Of a stretch of 64,000 nt of DNA, positions 33,115-45,000 are shown in pieces. A model generated the notes under the pieces. That model ran no database searches. It was not told where the DNA came from and worked only from the letters and a program-made list of their open reading frames with translations. Source of the DNA: Phoronis australis (Eukaryota > Phoronida > Phoronidae). Location: contig NMRA01000409.1 in the NCBI GenBank assembly GCA_002633005.1, forward strand, positions 345,938 to 409,937, read 5' to 3'. The number at the start of each line of letters is the position of its first letter. Position 1 is the stretch's first letter. The position numbers and the translations under genes are program-made.

Positions 33115-36036
33115 TTATGACTTGTCCGCTGTCACCAAATTGTTCGTAACTTCGCACTCCTTCAAATAATTGCCGCCATACTCATCGTAATCCTTTCTAG
33201 TCACACAGTACTTGTTGAAGTTTGCAGATGTTGCCCATTTCTTGGCACCAAGCCAAGAATCCAAGCCTGGGTTGTCTGGAATTAAAAAATATTGCAATAA
33301 TATGCAAGCTTTCTTGCTTAACTTGTCATTGAACCAATTTATCAGTCTGCACAAGTTGTCAGTCTGCACAAGTCGTCTGCAAAAGACATCAGTCTGGGCA
33401 AGTCATCAGTATGTACAAGTCGTCAATCTACAAAAGACATCAGTCTCCACAAGTCTCCTATCTCCACAAGTCTCCAGTCTGCACAAGTCTCCAGTCAGGT
33501 ATGTCACCAGCCTCCATAACTCACCAATCTGCATATCTCAGAAGTCTGCATAACTCATCAATCTTCATTACCCATCAGTCTGCATAATATATTAGTTTGC
33601 ATAACTCATCAGTCTACATATATTAAGTCGTCGCTTTTGCTTCTATCCTGTGTACGCACACACGCACGCACACACACACACATTTGCACAAACGCTGTGA
33701 GTTGCACAAGTCAAGGCTACAAAGACATCAATGTGGAATGAGGTAGAATGTACGCAATGCTTACACTATCTACAGGATCAAAACACAATTATGTTGTAAC
33801 AGTCATTAAAAGCCTGGTGCTTAATGCCCGAGTTCAGTACACACAAGCTAATTTTGAACCCACCAGCTTCGCGAACTTTAAAACGTGATTGAAATGGCCT
33901 CATGGCAAGAAGGTCTGCCTCCAGCCTCTCTTTCAGCCCTGGCACAGCTGCTGGACTGCCGGTGAGAAACACGTCCTGCAAATGGTAACAGGTTAGAATA
34001 TTGCACAGAATATTGCATTATAGTAGTTTCCAAAATAAACTAGACAGAATTTGGTCAGACTCTGCTAAATTTAGACATATTTCTTGCCAGAACTATTTTG
34101 CAGCTTAGACAAACCTGTGCCACAACAAGCCAGCATTTTTTTCGCACTTTACGCACAGACAGTTTAAGGTGACATTATTGCACCTAGTCAATAACTGTTA
34201 ATCTGCAATTGGGCTCGCAAGGCAAGTTGTCATGATTTTGACGCAGTGCCCGCAGAAACCCCGTGGGAACTAGACGAATGTCAACTTTGTCCACTTTACT
34301 TTGAAAATTGCTGCATGTACAATGTATAAATGGGATCAGACCCACAGCATTAACTGCACAAACACAGAGGACGCTTGAGCTTAATATGAAGGACCCTAGA
34401 AAAACAAGATTGCAAATTTGGCTAACTATATGACGAATGGCTGATCAGATTCATTGTGTAACTTTCAGAAACTGTGCTTTATGCTCTAGTCTCTAAAAAA
34501 AGTGACAGGAATTGCTCCACTTTTGTATATGGGGTAATCAAAAATTAGAACTTTTATGGCTTTGGGGAAAAACTCACCAAGCTGCTAAAATCGAAATTAA
34601 ATAATCTAAAAAAATGTTAAAGAGTTTCCGAGACGTCATTTCAAACATTAATTTTGTATCCAATGAAAGATGATCATGTTATTTATATTGTTGTGTTGTT
34701 ATCAATGTATCTTACGTTTTTGCTAAATTTTACCAAAAGACTGGTCACGTGACCTACCTAACAACAGACTGGTAAAAGGTCAAAAATACAATTCTACAGA
34801 CTTTCCATTTTCACAACATTACATACTTTTACCAAGACAAAATCTAGGAGTAATTTATAGACATTTGGCTATACACACAGGATTTGAGTGACGGCTTAAC
34901 TGACCAATCAGAACGCAGCAATTTTGGCACAAGTTTTACCCAGCAACGTGTTGTTTGTCGGGTAAGATGGCGGATTGGAAACGAAGGTGGGTCAAGAATG
35001 CTGCATTCTGAATTGTCAGTTCTTGCGATAGGTCAATTGCTGCCAGGTGCTAAAATAGAGGGCAGCATTCTCCGATCTCGAAAGAAAGGCCTCAGTTGAT
35101 TCACCCAGTCCACTCTTACCCTCATGAGTCTGTTCTGCTGATCCTGGTTGAATTTGGTCAGCATGAATTCCATTGTCTCTGATACTCCCGCCTGAGGAAG
35201 ACCCATCTGAGAGGGCTGAAACATCAACTCGGGTACTCTGTCAAGATAGAACACACATTACATGGAATCGTGACAACACTCATTCGTCAAAGACTAATTT
35301 TAACACAAAATGTCTAGGGATTACACTGGTTTGACATTACGTCGCATTTTTGCAGAGTGCAAAGTACATGAAAAAGGAACAAATGATATACTCAACGATG
35401 AATGCAAATTATCTCCTCACTGTCTTGCTTCGAAACAAAATCTGACAAATCATCAACCAAAAAATCATTGAACTTCTGCTAAGAAAAGATTCTTTTACCG
35501 TGGTTTAGAGTTTTTAACCCCTTTATAAAATTTTTGCCTCACCAAAAATCTCATGTCTCCTTGGACGTGTTTCATTTGGATTTCAACTGACCTATTTAGT
35601 AATGCCGAATTTAACAATAATCCTGATCTTCAAGGACAAATTTTTGTCCTGCGGTAAGTGATCCACGTTGATGACAAATTCTCTTTTCATTTGTCTTGCT
35701 AAATTTCCGAAACAAGGATGTAGTACTATAATTGATCACTTGCTTATAACATTGGAATCCTGCAAAACATTGTCGTCATGCTAAATCGAGGGCCAAGACA
35801 GAGTGAAGTGTCTTTTTTGCACAATAACACACACAGTGTACACTGAAACGTCCATGTTAACACAGCAATAAACAGATTTTCAAGACTTGTCCAGACAATT
35901 ATGGACTGAATAAACGTGTGCATAAATTCATTTTAGGGAAAGCGCGTATTACCTGATCCTTTCTATCCCTATGTGCAGACGGTAGTACTCGGCCAGGTCA
36001 AAAGGAGTCGCTGCACCACCCTGATCTGCGTTTTCT
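33115..36036 (-). CDS. ACTR5: ACTR5 C-terminal actin fold (exons 15-18)
   Basis: The actin fold resumes with [20 protein letters not shown] (ARPs share the P-E-xx-F-x-P turn). [18 protein letters not shown] is the adenine-loop region; the usual LTGGN reads LTGSP here. [18 protein letters not shown] and [15 protein letters not shown] follow, and the stop TAA is at 33,117-33,115. Confidence 0.93.
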
Positions 36037-39000
36037 CTACAAATTTCAAAGACAATGTTTACACTAATTCCTCCTCTGCACTGGATATTAAGAACAAATA
36101 ACAAACCCCAAATTTAATCACTTTTAACCATCCATATATGTTTAAGCAAAAAAAATCCTCCAAATTGTTCAGCCTACATTCTCAATGACTCAACCTAATC
36201 GTGACAATCTTCAGCATAANCACTCACACACACGCACACACTCACACACACGCACACACACATGCGCTCACGCACACAAGAGTGCCACTAACCCTTCCCT
36301 CCAGTCAACTGCATCACTAGACCACTGCAGCTGGTTTGAGACGTGAAAAAAACGCCTTAATTTTGGAAGCCAAATTCATCACCAGAGTAGTCTTCTCTCA
36401 TTACCGAGAATGAAAAAGAATTGTTAGGAAAGTCAGTTGATTGTCTAAGCCATTCTGTAACAAGACTTTTACCACCCTGCAAGTCATTACGAGTAATTCT
36501 TGCTCTTAACAGAATTAGCCATTGTGACGGGAAAACGGCAATTTCTATGATTACTTTTGTCTGGTACTGTAGACAACAACAACAGTCATGCCACAGTTCC
36601 CTCGATTACTTTTGTCTAGTACTGTAGACAACAACAACAGTCATGCCACAGTCCCCTCGATTACTTTTGTCTAGTACTGTAGACAACAACAACAACAGTC
36701 ATGCCACAGTCCCCTCAATTACTTTTGTCTAGTACTGTAGACAACAACAACAGTCATGCCACAGTCCCCTCGATTACTTTTGTCTAGTACTGTAGACAAC
36801 AACAACAGTCATGCCACAGTCCCCTCACTTTTCAAACTCCTCATCATGTTCCCTCAATAGTGCCTCATACTCTTCCAACTTGTCTTGCTCAGTGTCAGAG
36901 TCACTGTCGTTTCCATCCTTTTGCTGTAACAGGAAAAAATAGCAGAGTTTTCTGCAATAGAGCCCAGCCCAGTGCATGCCCAATACCAGGAAAGTCTCAG
37001 AAAATACACCAGGGGTGCATATGGAAGAAAAAGGCGTGGCCAGCTGAACTTAGAAACTTCCCTCAACTTAACAGCAGTTTTAATCACAAACTGTTTCTTG
37101 CCATTCTTTTGTAATGCTGCGACAGGATTTCTGTGTAGAAATGTCTGTTTATTTGCATGAATATCACCCGTACAAATAATGCACACTGCCACAATAGGTG
37201 TCAGTGTTACATTAGTCCACCTCCCGAGGGACTTGCTGGTGTAGACTAAGAAGTAAAGACAGGGGGGGGGTGGCTTATACCAGAACAAATGGGCTAATAT
37301 AAAATTTGTCAAAATAATTGAAAATTCACTTGTGGGCTAATTTCGCTTACTGGCATGGTAATGATTATACTACATTCAACTTACAATCTCCTTATACACA
37401 TTCCAGTCATCTTCATTTTGGCCGAAGGTGTCTTCTTTCTTGCGCTTCTTTGCTGTAAAGTGTAGGTGAGCTATGGGTGACCTCAACAACTGTTTGTGTG
37501 AAGACAACTGAGCACCTCTAACACCAACATCCATCATCAATGTAAGATCCATAACAACTCAAGACACTTGGAAAATCTAAAAGTTACTGCGACACGCACG
37601 TAACAAATTTTTCCAGAATTGTATTGCAACAGTTGTAAATTATCATGTTGGTATCACATAAATAAGAATTATAGTCATCATACACGCCATCTGTTGGTCA
37701 CATCACATGATATATAGTTAATCAACCGGTGGTCCTGATAGCTCAGTGGACTAGAGCGTCTGCACAGTTAGCAGAAATTCTCATTTTCAAACCCTGGATG
37801 GGACAGATATCTTTTCAGGCTTAACTATACATGACATGATGTGACCAACATATGGCGTGTATGAAGAGTAATGATTTTTGCTTACATTTCTCCAGACGAT
37901 CTCCATGGCCTGTATTATACACTAGGATATGTTTCAGGCTTTAGCCAACGATTAATTTTCATAATGATCCTCACCGATAGAAGATGCATATAGCATACAA
38001 GTACTGCATACAATACAATTAAAAAATGTGAGCTAAGAAGTAGGAGACTTTATGCATATGTCAAGCAGTGAGGTCTGGTGTGGTTTGAACTCGCGATCTT
38101 TAGCTTGGGAGGAGGCAACTCCATCACNAAAAATAGCAGAGTTTTCTGCAATAGAGCCCAGCCCAGTGCATGCCCAATACCAGGAAAGTCTCAGAAAATA
38201 CACCAGGGGTGCATATGGAAGAAAAAGGCGTGGCCAGCTGAACTTAGAAACTTCCCTCAACTTAACAGCAGTTTTAATCACAAACTGTTTCTTGCCATTC
38301 TTTTGTAATGCTGCGACAGGATTTCTGTGTAGAAATGTCTGTTTATTTGCATGAATATCACCCGTACAAATAATGCACACTGCCACAATAGGTGTCAGTG
38401 TTACATTAGTCCACCTCCCGAGGGACTTGCTGGTGTAGACTAAGAAGTAAAGACGGGGGGGGGGGTGGCTTATACCAGAACAAATGGGCTAATATAATAT
38501 TTGTCAAAATAATTGAAAATTCACATGTGGGCTAATTTCGCTTACTGGCATGGTAATGATTATACTAAATTCAACTTACAATCTCCTTATACACATTCCA
38601 GTCATCTTCATTTTGGCCGAAGGTGTCTTCTTTCTTGCGCTTCTTTGCTGTAAAGTGTAGGTGAGCTATGGGTGACCTCAACAACCGTTTGTGTGAAGAC
38701 AACTGAGCACCTCCAACACCAACATCCATCATCAATGTAAGATCCATAACAACTCATGACACTTGGAAAATCTAAAAGTTACTGCGACACGCACGTAACA
38801 AATTTTTCCAGAATTGTACTGCAACAGTTGTAAATTATCGTGTTGGTATCACATAAATAAGAATTATAGTCATCATACACGCCATCTGTTGGTCACATCA
38901 CATGGTATATAGTTATTCAACCGGTGGTCCTGATAGCTCAGTGGACTAGAGCATCTGCACAGTTAGCAGAAATTCTCATTTTCAAACCCTGGATGGGACA

Positions 39001-42000
39001 GATATCTTTTCAGGCTTAACTATACATGACATGATGTGACCAACATATGGCGTGTATGAAGAGTAATGATTCTTGCTTACATTTCTCCAGACGTTCTCCA
39101 TAGCCTGTATTGTACACTAGGATATGTTTCAGGTTTTAGCCAACGATTAATTTTTATAATGATCCTCACAGATAGAAGATGCATACAGCACACGAGTACT
39201 GCATACAATACAATTAAAAAATGTGAGCTAAGAAGTAGGAGACTTTATGCATATGTCAAGCAGTGAGGTCTGGTGTGGTTTGAACTCGCGATCTTTAGAT
39301 TGGGAGGAGGCAACTCCACCACTATGCTGCATTGCTTCATGTTTTGACTCTCCATGGAAATAAGTTAAATTCGATTTTGTTATGGTGAACTTGGGGCTCA
39401 CCTGCTTCAGCTAAAAAAGCAACTCCAGCAGTTTGAACTCACAGTAGATATTAAGTCATTTGCTTAGCACATGAGGATATTTGGACAATGAAAAAAATTT
39501 ACAAATTCCAAGGCAATTCTTATTGTGTTCTTCATGTTGAAACCCCTAATTCTGCATATGAATTGAGCCATTATCAAAAATTAAACTCTCCAACTGACTC
39601 GTACTAGCCATCTACAAAATACAAATCATTGTTGAAAATCTTTTCACACTACAATCCTTCCCCCAGCCCACGATGTCTTCAACCTACTTTCAGCCAACTG
39701 AGATATAATCTTCATCCTCTGCTGCGAGGCGTAAGTTCTGCGTTTCGCCATGTCGCTCTTTCTTTGTCTTCTCTGTTCTCGTTTCTCCAACAGCTCTGAC
39801 CTCTTTTGGTGAATGTCCTTCAACCATCCGTTGAAGTCCTTCTGACGTTTTTCATCCATTTTCCTCTCCTCTTCCTGCTCCTGTGCACAACAACGAATGA
39901 GACAGAAGACGACAAAATCACTCACTTATTGAAACTCAGCACAGATGTCAAAAGCTTTTCCACCATAGTGGATGGAGCAACACATGTCGAGATTTTGTAT
40001 TGATTAAACCAGTATTGAAACAAACTGCAGTCCAAAAGAAGTCGTGGCTATTCAGTCGCAACTTTTTGAAATTTTGACTTTTTGTGCAGTTTACTTGAAA
40101 AACTACTGAGTATCAGGTGTTATGACCAACTTATGTATTCAAATTAGTCAAAGCCTGAAAAAACAAGTCAGCATCCTGCAAAGACTGAAGTAAAAATGGC
40201 AGCCCAGTTGGCAGTGGCAGCTCTAATAAAAGACTGACTATGAAATCGATAGATGCTTTTAAATTACAAGTTCATCACCATGTGTACCCAAGGGGATAGT
40301 AATGGTTCCGTCATGGTTATAATGAAAATTCAAAAAATGCACTTTGACGTAGCGCAATTTCGCAGTGACAGACAGTCTCAAGTAGCAGCCGCCTCACGTA
40401 CACGGGATGGTCTAAATTCAAAAATGAACAGCAAATATGCTCATCCAGCTATACGCAACTTCATGACCATACAAATTTAGCTATTGGAGTCAAAATAAAT
40501 TGCCAGAAGAATCTAGACATTTTCCCACTTTTTTGCCAGCTTACTCAAATCAGTGACAACAGCGTGTCCAGCTTATGGTCACTGAAGTGCATAAAGTTGC
40601 GTCATGGCCATTAGTTGATGAAAAGCGTGTGACTCTCACAAAAGCTGATACTTACCTTAACACGTTTTTCCTGTCGTAACTTCTGGGCACGAGCCCTACC
40701 CTCAGCAGCGTTCTTCAGAATACGCTGCCTCCTTTTCAGTTTGACCTGCTCTTCGGTCAGTTCATCATCAGGTACGTCCAGAAGGTCATAAACTGGCTCC
40801 TCCTTCTAACAAAATGAAGAACTACTGAATCACACAAATGCCTTATCAGACCAGTTTGATTAATCCACAAACTAAAAGTTTTGCCAAAAATCTGAAATGG
40901 GTGAATTTTTGAAAAACGTCAAAATTTTTCAAAATGTCCACACTGGATACAATCCATGACATATTACACTGTAGCAACATTTGGAAACAGCAATCAATAT
41001 TTCCTTTCATTTCTCATTATTTTACAATGTTCACGCTACTGTTTTTAAGCACAAAGTCAGCAACTGATCTCAAGACAAGAGGACCGTTCCAAAGAAACTG
41101 ACTTAGCTCAAACACATCTGAAATTTCAGTAAAATTTTAAGAGAAAACATCAATTTGACTCAAGTCCCGTTTTAAGAAAGAGATCTTAAGTTTGATTTAA
41201 GAAGTTTTTGACTTAAGTTTTGTCATAATTTTGACCGACTTACCGAATGTGGAAGTTTCAAAGTTTGGAAGTTGAGACAAATCTTAGACTTAGGTCAAAA
41301 ATGAACTTAAGTCAGTTTCTTGGAACGGGCCCTAGGACAATCGATTGCATATCACGTCACCTGATGCCTGTTCCATAGATGCAACAATACAGTGTCGTGA
41401 ATTCACAAGATTGCCCGAGACTCCAAAAGATGACGCTAAGCAATAAAGCATGTGATCACATTACATCACCGGCCAGACTTTGGCATCTACGGAACTCAGC
41501 TCAGATTGAGCTATGAAAATCAAGGTCCAGTTGTGACAGTGTCAACAAAATCTGGTGACAACACTTGATGCTTACAGACACAGCAGTGACAAGTGGAAAG
41601 ATTACACTGGGCGGGTTCATCACTTACTTCTACTGGCTCTGGTTCCACTTCTATGCCGAGTATCTTGGCTCTGGTTCGCTCAATGGAGGCGCTCAACCTG
41701 CTAATGGACTCCTGGAGCTCCTCGGGTTTCGTGTAACCAAGCTCGTCTAAGGCTCTCTGTTGCAGTGAGTGTAGAGAAGGAAATTTAACAATATGTTTTC
41801 TTGGAAAAACATCTCTTGGAGACAGTGCTAGACTTTTATCTGCTTCAAAAATCTCTCTTGTATGTTGACTTGGAATAGGAAAACAAGTGTCAAAATAGCA
41901 CTATGTCGACCAATTATAAGACCATGACTTCAGCATGCAAATACGGCTGTTGTCATCACCCCCAGACAAAAGTAATGATTGGTACTTAACGATCACTGAT

Positions 42001-45000
42001 GGTACCGGAGGAATATAATATCAATTTCATCTAAAACCACCATGAATATCAAACCCAGTCTATATAAAAATGTCAATCATCCAAACACGAGTAACAGAAC
42101 AGGTCACGAATTTTAGTCCGTTAGGAAACAAGTTGGCAACTGGTCATCGGACAGCAGGAAAATATAGCCTCCTGGTCTAATTTTCAGCAGACCACACAAC
42201 TGTACTGTTGTCTCCATCACAGGCTCTTGAATTTTTCTTTTACTTGCACAGCAAAAATTTAAAAAATATGCCTGAGCTTGTTGTGGTGATGATTTCGATC
42301 CAAGTGACGACTGCACTGGGGATCGAGTTAACGACCCCTAGCAGACAGTTGATTGACTGGTTTGAGTAGGCCGATCAGACAAAAAATTAATCATCTGTGC
42401 TGTACTATTACACCATAGAAGATAAACTACAGCCAAGTGGAGCACTTGCCATGCTGTGAGGTCGGTAACCATAACAGTTAACTCACGTAGAAGCCATCCT
42501 CGTTGTCCTCGTCACCTATCAGCTCCTGAATACTCATCAGCTCAGTCAGCTTCTCCTGATCTGCAGACAACTGAAATCACAGGATATGAAGACTTGTCAT
42601 CAGCATATTTTTGGAGACAGACTGGGGGAAAGACTGTACAGCATTCCGTAGACCTACAACTTTGGGATAAAAGCAAGATCTCATAAAATCCCGCAAGTGA
42701 AAGGCGGATGTTTCGCGAGTATGCTCGTGGGCTTACTATCCTCTCCTAGCAAAATGACGGACCCTGAAGTGATTGGTTGGCGAGGTTGGAGTGTTGAACT
42801 GTGGGATTGAATTCCATAATTAAGATTACTGTAATACAATTTGCGTTTTGTGTAATAATTATGAACAACGTTGAAGACTAACTGCACTTTATGTCGGTAT
42901 GTAATGCTTATGCAGGCCTCCGTCAGCAATATATAAATGTAAATTTTGATAACCATAACCCTGTCCTATACTTCAACATTATGAAGACTCCTGATGCAAA
43001 CATGGTAAATTTCATATATTTAGCCAAAGTATGTACAGAAAAATTCTTTTTAATTCGAAGTATTGTTCTGTCCTTGTATAGATGTTTTTTACTGTACTTT
43101 GGCCCTCTGGCCTGGAATGCAATCAAGTATGCCATAGTAAGAACTTTTTATGTGAAGTGAAAGCTGATGTCTTGTGGTCTATGGAACGTAGCCCTTCTGT
43201 GTCCCTGCTGGCAATAATATCCTGGACTCTACCAGTCGGTAGTTCATGTGACCCAATCAGAAAAGCATGAAGCTAGTAATCAAGCTGATGGTTGACAGGG
43301 GGCACTACCACAGGATCTCCACTCAATTTTAAGAATTACTGTAACAATTTTCTAAAACTTGATTGTAGTTTTGTGTTAATAGCCTTTCAACGTGGCAGCA
43401 TGCCTTCAAGCAACACTGGTCCTGTCAGGCATTCTAAATGTGGTATAGACTAGGCTTACCATAGCCATGTTTTCAGTCACCACACATGGAAAAGATGCTG
43501 GTGCACTGACACCACTAAGGAAACGGGGTGAGCAGTCAATTGTTCAAGTTCAAATGATTATTTCATCAGATAAGAATATAAGTGGTCATGAGAAGTATTT
43601 CCCTGCAGTATATTTTTTTTTCAAAATAAATCAAAATGCAAAATATCAAATCAGAGTCTTGCGTTGCTGGCAAACATCTCTTGAGCCAGATATTTCCTAC
43701 GAACTGTAGTTATTAGTAACCATTCAAGTATGAGGGTGAAGTTGAATGAAAGATAACTACGACAAACATGAGCAGAAATGAAAACAAGTAAACACAAATA
43801 ATGAAAACGAAATAATTCTGAACAGAGGACATCTAACCCCCAACTCCCACACTGTTCCCCCTCTTAAACTGACTTTTAGTCAGAGTTGTCTCCCTTACCT
43901 TCTCCTCCCTCCTCTTAACTGCTATCTCCCTCAGCTTCTTGTTTCTCTGCTGTCGTCTCTCCTGCAGTTGCTCAGCACTCACCAGGCTGCTTGGCTGCTA
44001 TAAAGGTTATGCACATCTGTGAGTGTTCACTGAGCTATCTTTGGCAACAAGACCGCCATCTAGTGTGCAGTTTTCAAAATACATAGGACATACTTTGACA
44101 GTACTCTGTCAGACTGCACCAAACCATCACAAGCTTCTTGACACAATTATTTTCCACAGCAAATTTGAGTTTTTGTCAAAAATTAAATGGAATTTAATGA
44201 CGCTGTTGCGCCAAGCCACTATTTGGTTACTGTAAAATATTATGCACAATAAATTGCCGCGATTACAACAAAAAGTGCGGCACAACATGTGTCCAGATTT
44301 AGTCAGAAATGACACGAAGCCTAGATTAGTTTAAAATGTATACATAGTTGCAATTTTGTGCGTGGAATCTGTTTAACTTTGATAGTGTCCAGTACATTTT
44401 GAAAACTTCTGTAACTGACATTTATGCAGCATTCAGATGCGGACTTTTTACAGCTAAGGTAGAACGTAAGATCAGATAACACATCAGCCAATGTATGCAA
44501 GGGTTTCAAATGTCTTACCTACAACCTCACAACCAATTAGCATAACAGTGTGTTAGTGCAACACGCTAGCCATCTGCATGTGATCACCATGGGGGAAAAG
44601 AGATTCACTAACGCTAAAACCTCTTCAGTAAGGGAGAAAATATGGTGAACAGGTGAATTTTCATTTTGTCAAATTTCTCAACAAGGATAACTTGACAGGA
44701 CAGGGTAGCCTGATTTTCAAAAACGTAACATTTGATAAAATTTTGAACATTTGCAGTAATGTGGTAAGCCTCCAAAGAACAGAAAAACGGCAATTTTTGT
44801 CCCTCACTGAAGAGTTTTTACCGTACTCACATAAATGAAATATCTAGGTTTCTCACTGTAAGAAGGCAGATTTTTCGTCTGATGGTAAGAAGGCAGACCA
44901 GACCACTGACGAGCATTCACATGGAGAAATTTTATAGATGTCCGATCTGTTGTCTCACCAGACAGCGTGTGAACGCTGTATTAAAGTGGTAGCATGGACT

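Noticed and set aside
36854-37312. 152-aa reverse-strand open frame (and its 117-aa twin at 38,033-38,386)
   Set aside because: It is intron sequence repeated in the duplicate blocks, overlaps an ACTR5 exon in the wrong frame, and matches no family.
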